Source: Tateyamaria sp.
Lineage (GTDB): Bacteria; Pseudomonadota; Alphaproteobacteria; Rhodobacterales; Rhodobacteraceae
Assembly: GCA_018668195.1 (NCBI GenBank)
Contig: JABITU010000099.1
Location: 1 to 17,602, forward strand
Direction of reading: 5' to 3'
Length of the DNA: 17,602 nt
Both the position numbers and the translations under genes were made by a program. This document shows positions 1 to 7,396 of the stretch, piece by piece. The notes under the pieces were generated by a model. The model was given only the letters and a program-made list of their open reading frames with translations, was not told the DNA's origin and searched no databases. Each line of letters starts with the position of its first letter. Positions within the stretch are counted from its first letter, which is position 1.

Positions 1-67
1 AAAGCTTGCGCGAGTCGTCGGGGGTTTCCAGAGCATAGGCGCTTTCAAGATTGGGTTTGTCAGCCAT
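1..67 (-). CDS. 5' end of a class I SAM-dependent methyltransferase-like gene (partial)
   Basis: An ATG on the minus strand at 67 opens a frame that runs off the left edge of the window. The 22 visible residues begin MADKPNLESAYALETPDDSR. This resembles the N-terminus of small class I methyltransferases common in Rhodobacterales, in which a segment of the type 'xSAYxLxTPxDSxxLY' precedes the SAM-binding domain. No catalytic motif is inside the window, so the product is inferred only from this short similarity. No strong Shine-Dalgarno is visible upstream. The gene is divergent from the epimerase gene, with a 75-nt gap (68-142) that must hold both promoters. Confidence 0.5.
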   Translation of the reverse strand, partial: MADKPNLESAYALETPDDSRKL

Positions 68-142
68 CACCGCATTAGGCTGCGTGTTTTGCGCTTTGGC
101 AAGGGGCTTGCAACGCGCCGGTGTTGAGGTCACCTATTACGA

Positions 143-1015
143 ATGGCTCATACAATCTTATCTTTTGGTCACGGGTACTCGGCGCAGGCGCTGAGCCGCA
201 CTTTATTGCCGCAGGGCTGGCAGATCACCGGCACAACGCGCAGTGAAGTCAAGGCTGAAGCGCTTGCAGATCAGGGCGTCGCACCGCTGATCTTTCCGGG
301 TGACGGTGACGGTGACGGTGACGTAGCGGATGCGATTGCACAGGCCAGTCATCTGTTAATCTCAGCGGGGCCGGATGCGTCGGGCGATCCGGTCTTGAAT
401 GCTGTTGGTGATATGATTTCTGCGCGGGCCCGTCAGTTTGAATGGGTTGGATATCTGTCCACGACCGGTGTTTACGGCGACCATCAGGGAGCTTGGGTAG
501 ATGAGAATACGCCCCTGACCCCTTCAACCCGCCGTGGCCAGTGGCGCAAGGACGCCGAAGAAGCATGGCAGGCTGTCCCCGGTTTGCCGCTGCATATTTT
601 TCGACTGGCAGGCATTTATGGTCCCGGACGTGGCCCCTTTGCCAAGGTGCGCGATGGAACGGCTCGGCGCATTTTCAAAACGGGGCAGGTATTCTCTCGG
701 ACTCATGTCGAAGATATCGCGCAGGTGTTGGCCGCGTCGATCGCGCAACCAGCGCCCGGCACAGCCTATAATATATGCGATGATGACCCTGCCCCACCGC
801 AGGATGTGATCGCACATGCAGCGGAATTGCTGGGCGCTCCAGTGCCACCAGCTATCCCGTTTGAGACAGCAGAGATGACACCAATGGCGCGCAGCTTTTA
901 TGCCGAGAGCAAGAGGGTCAGAAATGATCGGATCAAAGATGAACTTGGCGTACAATTGCGCTTTCGCACCTATCGCGAAGGGCTGGCTGCTCTTTTGGCC
1001 GATGATTCACCCTAA
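143..1015 (+). CDS. NAD(P)-dependent epimerase/dehydratase-like atypical SDR protein
   Basis: The 290-residue protein has an N-terminal Rossmann fold with a glycine-rich GHGYSA turn at residues 9-14, where typical SDRs have GxxGxxG. A strand-loop LSTTGVYGD at 105-113 carries the YG pair seen in sugar-nucleotide epimerases, and FRLAGIYGPGR follows at about 153-163. The layout matches the YeeZ-like 'SDR family NAD-dependent epimerase' proteins of proteobacteria, whose substrate is unknown. I cannot name a reaction. The start is the ATG at 143. An AGGT lies about 13 nt upstream, which is far for a ribosome site, so the start is probable rather than certain. A run of four GGTGAC hexamers encodes alternating Gly-Asp at residues 53-60, inside a surface loop of the dinucleotide fold. 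A hairpin terminator follows 27 nt after the stop. Confidence 0.8.
   Translation: MAHTILSFGHGYSAQALSRTLLPQGWQITGTTRSEVKAEALADQGVAPLIFPGDGDGDGDVADAIAQASHLLISAGPDASGDPVLNAVGDMISARARQFEWVGYLSTTGVYGDHQGAWVDENTPLTPSTRRGQWRKDAEEAWQAVPGLPLHIFRLAGIYGPGRGPFAKVRDGTARRIFKTGQVFSRTHVEDIAQVLAASIAQPAPGTAYNICDDDPAPPQDVIAHAAELLGAPVPPAIPFETAEMTPMARSFYAESKRVRNDRIKDELGVQLRFRTYREGLAALLADDSP
299..322 (+). repeat. In-frame GGTGAC hexanucleotide repeat, four copies
   Basis: Four perfect copies of GGTGAC lie end to end in the epimerase-like gene and encode (Gly-Asp)4. The unit is six bases, so gain or loss of a copy keeps the reading frame and only changes loop length. The run is short enough to have arisen by chance slippage. 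Confidence 0.8.
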
Positions 1016-1041
1016 AGGATATGCGCCAGGCGGTTTTGTAC

Positions 1042-1065
1042 AGCGGTGACTGAAAGCCGCTTTTT
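1042..1065 (+). terminator. Rho-independent terminator of the epimerase-like gene
   Basis: AGCGGT (1042-1047) pairs with GCCGCT (1056-1061), with one G-U pair, around an 8-nt loop. A run of five T residues (1061-1065) follows at once, giving the standard intrinsic-terminator layout 27 nt past the stop codon at 1015. Confidence 0.6.
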
Positions 1066-1142
1066 GTGTGGCTGAGTGATGGGGCTGGACGAAAGGCCTG
1101 AATCGTCGTGCATCATCTAGCGCTGTGAAATTTATGACCTTA

Positions 1143-1169
1143 GGCAGTGTAGCTTGATCCAAGCCTGCC
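1143..1169 (-). terminator. Hairpin at the end of the deacetylase-dxs operon, possible terminator
   Basis: Read on the minus strand, GGCAG then GCTTG pair with CAAGC then CTGCC around a 3-nt loop. This gives ten base pairs interrupted by one 4-nt bulge (1148-1151). It starts 10 nt after the TAA of the membrane-protein gene, where an operon terminator is expected. No T-run follows on the minus strand, so it may act only as an mRNA 3' end stabiliser or with Rho. Confidence 0.4.
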
Positions 1170-1179
1170 GCATTAAGCT

Positions 1180-1839
1180 TTAGGCTGCAGCCTGGGAACG
1201 CAGAACCCCGTACAGCAAGACACCTATAATTCCAAATCCCAACAATATTGCCATCGCCATGCCTATATTTGCGCCGTAGAATGCCGCCCGCCCGCTCAAT
1301 TCCATTGAATTGAGAAACGGGTAAGGCAGGCCGCTGGTCACACTGCCCACCGGCTTTGTATTAAAGCGCTGAACGAACAGTTCCGCCCATGCGACATAGA
1401 CCAAGATGATCCCCAGCAGCGGAAGAGCTGCGCGCCAAACGCGTTTGTAAACCCGACCGATGAACAGGGCGTCAAAGATCTGCAAGGCGGGTCCTACTGC
1501 ATGCAAATAGTATTCTTGATGCCATACAATAGGGCCGTCACCATTTACCAATGCTGGATCAGTGAAATAAAGCTTCCAGTAAAGATAGACGACCATGACA
1601 TTGATAACCGATGTACATATCGCTGTGATTTCATGCTGGTGTGTAATTTTCTGACAGCTTAGGACAAGCATTCGGCTTGCCGAAAAAAAGGACATGAACA
1701 GCGCCCAGATGGTCAGAAAACGGAACGGCCCGCCGGGTTCCGTCCAAGAACCGTCGACCAGCCGGTAAAAACAGTAGCCAGCTGCCAACAGAAAGACGAG
1801 CCAACGATAGGTGATCACGGGTTTGGACTGTATGTTCAT
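1180..1839 (-). CDS. Six-helix membrane protein resembling the FAR-17a/AIG1 (AIG1/ADTRP) family
   Basis: From the ATG at 1839 the product is 219 residues and almost entirely hydrophobic, with about six membrane segments (near residues 12-28, 41-61, 72-92, 112-128, 138-154 and 190-213). In AIG1 and ADTRP, integral-membrane hydrolases of fatty-acid esters of hydroxy fatty acids, a Thr and a His inside the membrane are catalytic. Here FRFLTIW puts a Thr at residue 43, YLHAVGP puts a His at 113, and PYPFL at 172-176 resembles the YPxL stretch of that family. The assignment is by eye and is inference; the related bacterial 'Pr6Pr' membrane family is the main alternative. A TTG at 1899 would extend the N-terminus by 20 polar residues and overlap the end of dxs. 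ATG 1839 starts the protein just before helix 1, though neither start has a good ribosome site. It is the last gene of the isoprenoid operon, 40 nt after dxs. Confidence 0.55.
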   Translation of the reverse strand: MNIQSKPVITYRWLVFLLAAGYCFYRLVDGSWTEPGGPFRFLTIWALFMSFFSASRMLVLSCQKITHQHEITAICTSVINVMVVYLYWKLYFTDPALVNGDGPIVWHQEYYLHAVGPALQIFDALFIGRVYKRVWRAALPLLGIILVYVAWAELFVQRFNTKPVGSVTSGLPYPFLNSMELSGRAAFYGANIGMAMAILLGFGIIGVLLYGVLRSQAAA

Positions 1840-1879
1840 GGGCGAACTGTTGACCGCTGTCACGCTGCTATGCAAGTGC

Positions 1880-3808
1880 TCAGGCGCGTACTTCCCCAAG
1901 TGACGTTACGCCTAATAAGTTTAGCACCTTTGCCTCGATATGTTCTGCGTTCATCCCGGCGACAGCATACATATCTGCAGGGCTTGCCTGATCGATGAAC
2001 GTGTCGGGTAAAACCATGGAACGGTACGTCAGTCCTCTGTCGAATACGCCTGCGTCTGCGAGCAGTTGCGCCACATGGCTGCCAAATCCGCCAACAGCAC
2101 CTTCTTCGATGGTGATCAGCGCGTCGTGCGTTTTGGTCAAATCAAGGATCATCTCGCGGTCCAAAGGCTTAGCAAAGCGTGCATCGGCGATGGTGGGTGA
2201 GATGCCCTTGGCGGTCAGGTTCTCTGCCGCTTTTTGAACCTCGCTTAACCGGGTGCCAAAGCTGAGCAACGCAACACCTTTGCCCTTGTGAATGATCCGT
2301 CCCTTTCCGATTTCAAGCGGAACGCCCCTTTCGGGCATGTCCACACCGGTGCCTTCGCCACGCGGAAAACGGAATGCGATGGGCCCAGCATCATGCGCTG
2401 CGGCTGTTGCGACCATATGCGCAAGCTCTGCCTCGTCTGCGGCTGCCATGACAACAAACCCCGGAAGGTTCGCGAGATAAGCGATGTCAAAGGCGCCCGC
2501 ATGCGTGGCGCCGTCGGCACCGACCAGTCCCGCGCGATCGATGGCAAAGCGCACAGGCAGGCGTTGGATCGCAACATCGTGCACGACTTGATCATATCCA
2601 CGTTGTAGAAACGTGGAATACATTGTGCAAAAGGGCTTCAGCCCACCCGCAGCAAGACCCGCGGAAAAGGTCACACCATGCTGTTCAGCGATACCCACAT
2701 CAAAGCAACGGCTGGGATAGCGTTCTGCAAACAGGTTTAGGCCGGTGCCATCAGGCATCGCTGCGGTGACAGCGCATATTTTGTCGTCCTCCTGTGCTGC
2801 TTTGATCAAATGCTGGGCAAAGATGGTGGTATAGCTTGGTGCATTTGAAGGCGTTTTTTTCTGCTGACCCGTAATAACATCGAATTTGGCGGTCGCATGC
2901 CCCTTGTCGCGCGCACTTTCGGCGGGGCCGTAGCCTTTGCCTTTTTGGGTCTGCACATGGATCAGAATTGGACCGGTGGCGCGTTCTTTGACAGTGCGCA
3001 GGACCGGAAGCAGTTGTGACATGTCATGCCCGTCTATGGGGCCAAGATAGCTGAACCCAAGCTCCTCGAACAAGGTGCCGCCGACAGTCATGCCCTTGAG
3101 CATTTCCTTGGCCCGCTTCGCCCCCTCGCGGAAAGGTTCGGGCAACAGGCTGACAGCCCCCTTGGCCGCAGCCTTGAGGTCTTGGAAGGGCTCTTCTGCA
3201 TAGAGCCGGGACAGATAGCTCGATAACGCGCCTACCGGCGGGGCAATCGACATTTCGTTGTCATTGAGGATCACGATCAGCCGTTTTTTCAGGTGGCCTG
3301 CGTTGTTCATCGCTTCGAACGCCATCCCGGCGCTCATGGACCCGTCGCCGATGATGGCAATCGCATCACCCAGCCCCTCTGGCACAGCTCCGCCCAGATC
3401 CCGTGCTACGGCAAAGCCAAGGGCCGCGCTGATCGAGGTTGAGGAATGCGCTGCACCAAATGGATCATAGGGCGATTCAGAGCGCTTAGTGAAACCACTC
3501 AATCCGTCTTTTTGGCGCAGGGTGCGGATGCGGTCGCGCCGTTCTGTCAAAATCTTGTGGGGGTAGCACTGATGACTTACATCCCAGATCAGCTTGTCGC
3601 GCGGTGTGTCAAAGATAGCGTGCAGCGCCACTGTCAATTCGACCACACCCAAACCTGCGCCCAGATGCCCACCGGTTTCCGAAACCGCTGAAACCGTTTC
3701 AGTCCGCAGTTCGTTGGCCACTTGTCGCAATTGAGCATCTGAGAAACGTTTCAGATCGGCAGGGCGCTGAACGGTATCAAGCAGAGGGGTGTTGGGGCGT
3801 TCCGCCAT
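1880..3808 (-). CDS. dxs: 1-deoxy-D-xylulose-5-phosphate synthase
   Basis: This cytoplasmic thiamine-diphosphate enzyme joins pyruvate and glyceraldehyde 3-phosphate to make DXP, the first step of the MEP isoprenoid pathway and also a precursor of thiamine and pyridoxal phosphate. The 642-residue length is normal for the family. Visible landmarks are the conserved His at 48 in GGHLGAGLG, the ThDP/Mg motif starting [16 protein letters not shown] at 154-169, the glutamate loop [11 protein letters not shown] near 370, and the transketolase central-domain segment [19 protein letters not shown]. The ATG at 3808 lies 9 nt beyond the ispA stop with only a weak A/G-rich ribosome site, so translation is probably coupled to ispA. 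The frame is intact. In alphaproteobacteria dxs is commonly placed after xseB and ispA, as here. It is distinguished from ordinary transketolase by length and by the DXS-specific central motif. Confidence 0.97.
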   Translation of the reverse strand: MAERPNTPLLDTVQRPADLKRFSDAQLRQVANELRTETVSAVSETGGHLGAGLGVVELTVALHAIFDTPRDKLIWDVSHQCYPHKILTERRDRIRTLRQKDGLSGFTKRSESPYDPFGAAHSSTSISAALGFAVARDLGGAVPEGLGDAIAIIGDGSMSAGMAFEAMNNAGHLKKRLIVILNDNEMSIAPPVGALSSYLSRLYAEEPFQDLKAAAKGAVSLLPEPFREGAKRAKEMLKGMTVGGTLFEELGFSYLGPIDGHDMSQLLPVLRTVKERATGPILIHVQTQKGKGYGPAESARDKGHATAKFDVITGQQKKTPSNAPSYTTIFAQHLIKAAQEDDKICAVTAAMPDGTGLNLFAERYPSRCFDVGIAEQHGVTFSAGLAAGGLKPFCTMYSTFLQRGYDQVVHDVAIQRLPVRFAIDRAGLVGADGATHAGAFDIAYLANLPGFVVMAAADEAELAHMVATAAAHDAGPIAFRFPRGEGTGVDMPERGVPLEIGKGRIIHKGKGVALLSFGTRLSEVQKAAENLTAKGISPTIADARFAKPLDREMILDLTKTHDALITIEEGAVGGFGSHVAQLLADAGVFDRGLTYRSMVLPDTFIDQASPADMYAVAGMNAEHIEAKVLNLLGVTSLGEVRA

Positions 3809-3817
3809 GAGCTTTCT

Positions 3818-4684
3818 TCACTTTTTGCGTGTTACGACAAACCGGGCTGCCGCCCTCAGAACGTCTGCATCTTTGCCATATGTAGATAACGCATCGCAGG
3901 CCTCAATCACCAGTGTATCTGCGCGACTTTTCGCCTTGTCCGGTCCTAACAAGGAAACAAAGGTGGCTTTGCCGGCATCGGCATCCTTGCCGGTGGCTTT
4001 GCCAACGGTCTTGGCATCACCAGTAACGTCAAGCACGTCGTCGGCAATCTGAAAGGCAAGCCCCAGCGCGCGTGAATAGGTTTGTAACGGGCCAAGATCG
4101 GCCTGCGCCATGCGCGCCCCTGCCATTGCTGACCATTCGATTAACGCTCCGGTCTTGCCCATTTGTAGCTGGGTGATCTGCTCAAGGGTCAGCGGCGCGT
4201 TGGCTGTCTCGGCGGCAATGTCAAGCGCTTGGCCAAGGACCATGCCCTGCGCACCAGAGGCAAGGGCCAGCGACTGGGCCAGCTCTGCGCGCACGTCGCC
4301 GGGGCCAACCTCGGTTCGGGTGACAAGTTCAAACGCCAGTGTTTGCAGCGCGTCTCCCGCCAGAACCGCTGTGGCCTCGTCCCATTTGATATGAACGGTG
4401 GGTGCGCCGCGCCGCACATCGTCGTCATCCATGCAGGGCATATCATCATGCACCAGCGAGTATGCGTGCAGTGCCTCGATCCCGGTTGCAGGCCAGATCG
4501 CCGCCTGAGCATCAATCCCGTGCAACCGCGCACTTTCCAGCACCATGAAGCCGCGCAATCTTTTTCCGCCATGGGTGGCATGTCCCATGGCAGCCACAAC
4601 AGGCTCATTGGGCAACGCTCCAAGTACAGTGTCAAACTGCGCCTGAATTGCGGTCGCAGCCTCGGTCAGGCGCTGGGTGAACAT
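3818..4684 (-). CDS. ispA: Short-chain polyprenyl diphosphate synthase, probably farnesyl diphosphate synthase
   Basis: The enzyme condenses IPP with allylic diphosphates, here most likely to farnesyl diphosphate (C15), feeding quinone, undecaprenyl and hopanoid or carotenoid synthesis. The 288-residue all-helical protein has the first Asp-rich motif DDMPCMDDDD at 80-89, with the two-residue insertion of bacterial FPP synthases (DDxxxxD). The second motif, DDVLD, is at 215-219. TGKDADAGKATFVSLLG near 231-247 is typical of IspA. Tyr75, five residues before the first Asp motif, resembles the aromatic residue that limits chain length in FPP synthase. This favours FPP over GGPP synthase (CrtE), though chain length cannot be settled by reading. 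The start ATG at 4684 follows the xseB stop after one base, indicating translational coupling. dxs begins 9 nt after the stop. Confidence 0.92.
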   Translation of the reverse strand: MFTQRLTEAATAIQAQFDTVLGALPNEPVVAAMGHATHGGKRLRGFMVLESARLHGIDAQAAIWPATGIEALHAYSLVHDDMPCMDDDDVRRGAPTVHIKWDEATAVLAGDALQTLAFELVTRTEVGPGDVRAELAQSLALASGAQGMVLGQALDIAAETANAPLTLEQITQLQMGKTGALIEWSAMAGARMAQADLGPLQTYSRALGLAFQIADDVLDVTGDAKTVGKATGKDADAGKATFVSLLGPDKAKSRADTLVIEACDALSTYGKDADVLRAAARFVVTRKK

Positions 4685-4685
4685 G

Positions 4686-4928
4686 TTATGGATCGTTGAC
4701 CGGTTTTAAACCGGCAGGGTTGCCGTCGGCATCCAATGTAATAGCGGCGACCTTTTCTTCGGCTTCTTTCAGCTTGGTCTCGCAGCGTGTTTTGAGCGCA
4801 GCACCACGCTCATAAAGCCGGATCGAATTGTCCAATGCGACATCACCGCGCTCAAGCTGGCCCAGAACCTGTTCGAGTTCGGCCATCGCTTCCTCGAAGC
4901 TCATTTCTTCTACGGGGCGGTCTGTCAT
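4686..4928 (-). CDS. xseB: Exodeoxyribonuclease VII small subunit
   Basis: The 80-residue protein is the small subunit of exonuclease VII, a single-strand-specific nuclease. Several copies coat the XseA catalytic subunit. The family signature is clear: a start MTDRPVEEMSFEEAMAELE, then QVLGQLERGDVALDNSIRLYERGAAL, then a charged helix ending in CETKLKEAEEKV. The whole protein is predicted to be a helical hairpin. The ATG at 4928 overlaps the deacetylase stop in an ATGA, and an upstream ATG at 4970 would lie inside that gene and add residues not seen in the family. xseA is not in this window. Co-location with ispA and dxs is a conserved proteobacterial arrangement and need not mean a shared function. 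Confidence 0.93.
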   Translation of the reverse strand: MTDRPVEEMSFEEAMAELEQVLGQLERGDVALDNSIRLYERGAALKTRCETKLKEAEEKVAAITLDADGNPAGLKPVNDP

Positions 4929-5863
4929 GCGGCTGCCTTTATCAAAGATTGGACATGTGCGCGGGCGCAAGCCGCCAGCGCATCCAGATCATAACCGCCT
5001 TCCAGCACCGATACCACCCGGCCTTTGCACAGGCTTTGTGCGGTATCCATCAGCATGTCAGTCATCTGGGCGTAAGTGTCTACGGACCAGTTCAGTTGCG
5101 CGAGCGGATCGTCCTGATGGGCGTCGAAACCGGCTGAAATCAAAATCAATTCCGGTTTGTGGGCGTATAGGGCAGGCAGCACCGTGGCGCGATATTTGGC
5201 GAGCGCGTGATCGCCATCGGTGCCCGGCGCTAGTGGCAGGTTCAGAACCGTTTGGTGCGGGCCGCGGTCTGAGGCCGCGCCTGTCCCCGGCCAGAGAGGC
5301 ATTTGCTGCGACGTAACAACTAGGGCGCGTGGGTCGTCCTGCAAAAGCGCTTGGGTGCCATTGCCGTGGTGCACATCGAAATCGACAACGGCAACGCGGG
5401 ACAGCCCGCGTATGTCCAGCGCGTGTTTGGCTGCAATAGCCACATTGCCAAAGACACAAAACCCCATCGGCCGTGACTGTTCCGCATGGTGGCCGGGCGG
5501 GCGCATGGCGACAAAAGCGTTGTCAGCATCACCGTCCAACACCGTATCCACGGCTTTGACAGCACCGCCAACCGCGCGCCAGATCGCGCCAGCTGAGCCC
5601 GGTGAAAGAAAAGTTTCGTTGTCTGTATCAATGTCGAGGCAGGCAAATCCTGACTCGGGCATCCCGCTACGCACCTCGTCGATATAGGATTGTGGATGGC
5701 ACAGTGCGATGGATGCATCTACGGCCAAGGGTGCCGCAATATGGGCTATCAGCAAATCATCTAGCGCGCGCAAGATATAATCTAGCCGTGCGACCCGTTC
5801 AGGAGCCGATGGTGGGGTCACATGGTTCAGTCCGTCAACATGTGAAATAAGCGCAGTTGTCAT
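4925..5863 (-). CDS. HDAC / acetoin-utilisation-type zinc deacetylase family protein
   Basis: The 312-residue protein belongs to the arginase/deacetylase fold shared by class II histone deacetylases, AcuC and acetylpolyamine amidohydrolases. Motifs from the ATG at 5863 are the PPGHHAE charge-relay pair His125-His126, DFDVHHG with zinc ligands Asp163 and His165, SAGFDAH with the third ligand Asp247, and LEGGYD with the transition-state Tyr291. All catalytic positions are present, so it should be active. The substrate (acetyl-lysine, acetylpolyamine or another amide) cannot be told from the sequence. An alternative ATG at 5875 adds four residues; 5863 has AGGA close upstream and matches the usual MTTALxxH start. 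It is the first gene of the leftward operon and overlaps xseB by 4 nt. Confidence 0.9.
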   Translation of the reverse strand: MTTALISHVDGLNHVTPPSAPERVARLDYILRALDDLLIAHIAAPLAVDASIALCHPQSYIDEVRSGMPESGFACLDIDTDNETFLSPGSAGAIWRAVGGAVKAVDTVLDGDADNAFVAMRPPGHHAEQSRPMGFCVFGNVAIAAKHALDIRGLSRVAVVDFDVHHGNGTQALLQDDPRALVVTSQQMPLWPGTGAASDRGPHQTVLNLPLAPGTDGDHALAKYRATVLPALYAHKPELILISAGFDAHQDDPLAQLNWSVDTYAQMTDMLMDTAQSLCKGRVVSVLEGGYDLDALAACARAHVQSLIKAAA

Positions 5864-6034
5864 ATTCCTGCCCATTTCGCAGCGAGGGTTCGATTATGCA
5901 TAGGTTTCCTAACATTCGCTCACAGTTTCAAGGCAAATCAACGTTCCACCATACCATTCAGAATGACTTCGAATGGCTTATGATCAAGAGGCACGGTATT
6001 TTTGCCTTGTTTCGCGCTGTTATCATGATGCTTG

Positions 6035-6736
6035 CTAGTCTGGCATCAGCATATATCCGGCGCCGCGAACGGTTTGCAAATACCTCGGTTGCTTGGAGTT
6101 TTCTTCGATTTTGCGGCGTAGCCGCGTGATCTGTACGTCGACCGCGCGTTCCTGGGCTTGGCCCCGGTCACGGCCAAGGTCTTCGACCAATTGCGCCCGG
6201 CTGATCGCCTCGCCGCGCTTGGAAGAAAATAGTTTCATCAGCTGCATTTCGGTGGCGGTCAGGCGGATAAGTTCCGCGCCTTGCCACATTTCGCCCCTTT
6301 CCATGTCATAACGGATCGAGCCAAGCGTAAGAATTTTTGGCGTTGCCTGATCGACAGCAACGTCTGGCACACGCCGTAGAATTGCATTGATGCGTAACAA
6401 CAGTTCCTTTGGTTCGAATGGCTTGGACAAGTAATCGTCTGCCCCGGCTTCAAGGCCCTCGACCCGATTGTTTGTTTCGCCCTTGGCGGTGAGCAGCAGG
6501 ATCGGTGTCGTGTGCATTTCACGCAAGGCCCGGCATAGGCTTAGCCCGTCTTCGCCCGGCATCATTACATCAAGCACAATCAGGTCAAAGTCTAACCCCG
6601 CAAGAATGCGGCGCGCATGAGCTGCATCGCGCGCCGCCGTTACAAGAAATCCGTGACGTATCAGGAACTTCTGCAACAGCATACGTATGCGTTCATCATC
6701 GTCGACGATTAACAGATGCGCGCTAAAATTAATCAC
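6035..6736 (-). CDS. petR: OmpR-family response regulator, PetR-like
   Basis: This is a 233-residue two-domain regulator. The receiver domain (about 7-120) has the acidic pair Asp12-Asp13, the phospho-acceptor Asp56 in LIVLDVMMPGEDG, Thr83 in LLTAKGE and Lys105 in SKPFEP. The C-terminal winged helix ends RAVDVQITRLRRKIEE...TVRGAGYML, the classical OmpR/PhoB DNA-binding signature. All switch residues are intact. The start is a GTG at 6736 that overlaps the MarR-gene stop in GTGA. The MarR-then-OmpR pair matches petP-petR of Rhodobacter capsulatus, where PetR is needed for respiratory and photosynthetic growth and the pair lies upstream of the cytochrome bc1 genes. Here no bc1 genes follow and no histidine kinase is visible. 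The symbol rests on family, gene order and overlap. Confidence 0.85.
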   Translation of the reverse strand: MINFSAHLLIVDDDERIRMLLQKFLIRHGFLVTAARDAAHARRILAGLDFDLIVLDVMMPGEDGLSLCRALREMHTTPILLLTAKGETNNRVEGLEAGADDYLSKPFEPKELLLRINAILRRVPDVAVDQATPKILTLGSIRYDMERGEMWQGAELIRLTATEMQLMKLFSSKRGEAISRAQLVEDLGRDRGQAQERAVDVQITRLRRKIEENSKQPRYLQTVRGAGYMLMPD

Positions 6737-7245
6737 GCTCCGTTCTCCTTAAGCTTGATGTAAGGTTGTTGCATTTCGTTATCTATCATCGCTTCAAGTA
6801 CGGTACGGAAACCAGCGACTGCATCCGGCCCAGCCTCGCGAAAAGCGGTCCGCATACGGGCGCGTTGGGCGTCAGACAAGCGTCGTTCCAGCATACGTCC
6901 GTTTTCTGTTAGAAAAAGGTGTCGCTCTCGTTTGTCTGATTTCCCAACGCGGCTTTCGACCAGTCCATCGCTAATAAGTCTGCGCAAGACACGGTTTAGC
7001 GATTGCTTAGTTACACCAAGGATATTCAGAAGATTGTTAACTGTCGTACCGGGTGCACGGTTAATGAAGTGGACAGCTCGATGGTGGGCGCGTCCATAGG
7101 CAAGATCGGATAAGATGCGATCCGGATCTGCAGTAAAGCCCCGATAGGCGAAAAACATCGCTTCGATCCCTTGGCGCAGCTGCTCATCGGTCAAAAAAAG
7201 TAGATTTTCACCACTAATGGCGGCGGTTGAGCGTCCATCTGCCAT
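6733..7245 (-). CDS. petP: MarR-family transcriptional regulator, PetP-like
   Basis: The 170-residue protein has a dimerisation helix at the N-terminus and a winged helix-turn-helix at about 66-113: GTTVNNLLNILGVTKQSLNRVL, followed by the wing VGKSDKRERHLFLT. This is the MarR fold. Its length fits PetP of R. capsulatus, and its position directly before and overlapping petR supports that name. A GGGGA lies 5 nt before the ATG at 7245. A pair of TGACA/TGTCA half-sites overlaps its predicted -10 element (7279-7284) and may be an autoregulatory operator. Known MarR proteins often bind such short palindromes in divergent promoter regions. The ligand, if any, is unknown. Confidence 0.82.
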   Translation of the reverse strand: MADGRSTAAISGENLLFLTDEQLRQGIEAMFFAYRGFTADPDRILSDLAYGRAHHRAVHFINRAPGTTVNNLLNILGVTKQSLNRVLRRLISDGLVESRVGKSDKRERHLFLTENGRMLERRLSDAQRARMRTAFREAGPDAVAGFRTVLEAMIDNEMQQPYIKLKENGA

Positions 7246-7274
7246 TTCGTCCCCGCGGATCGTTGTTTGACTGA

Positions 7275-7289
7275 TGACACTTTATGTCA
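7275..7289. promoter_or_regulatory. Candidate operator, TGACA-N5-TGTCA
   Basis: A perfect 5-bp inverted repeat with a 5-nt spacer lies in the petP/ilvE divergent region and covers the -10 hexamer proposed for petP. A third TGACA occurs at 7297-7301 inside the -35 proposed for ilvE. The size suits a small dimeric regulator such as PetP itself. Short repeats of this size can also arise by chance. Confidence 0.3.
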
Positions 7290-7307
7290 GCCTTGTTGAC
7301 ATTCCAA
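7279..7307 (-). promoter_or_regulatory. Predicted sigma70-type promoter of petP-petR
   Basis: On the minus strand TTGGAA (7307-7302) and TAAAGT (7284-7279) are separated by 17 nt; each matches four of six consensus positions. The distance to the petP ATG at 7245 allows a leader of about 25-30 nt. Confidence 0.35.
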
Positions 7308-7324
7308 GGGTGAAGGACTATCGA
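7296..7324 (+). promoter_or_regulatory. Predicted sigma70-type promoter of ilvE
   Basis: A perfect TTGACA (7296-7301) is followed after 17 nt by TATCGA (7319-7324), a weak -10 with only the first three bases matching. The -35 elements of the two divergent promoters are directly adjacent (7296-7301 and 7302-7307). The predicted leader to the ATG at 7397 is about 65 nt. Confidence 0.4.
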
Positions 7325-7396
7325 ATCACAACTTTTGCGCAACTTTATGACCGAACCGGACCTAAGAGCGCAATTTATGCAAAGAAAGGGTCTGAT

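Noticed and set aside
299..322. Phase-variable repeat in the epimerase-like gene
   Set aside because: The unit is six bases, so copy changes cannot switch the frame; on-off phase variation is excluded at the coding level.
4229..4699. 156-residue frame on the plus strand opposite ispA
   Set aside because: It is the antisense shadow of a gene with full catalytic motifs, and has no ribosome site or family pattern.
5864..6034. Small RNA or gene in the gap between petR and the deacetylase gene
   Set aside because: The 171-nt gap has no convincing frame, strong hairpin with a T-run or clear promoter; a CATAAT on the minus strand lacks a matching -35.
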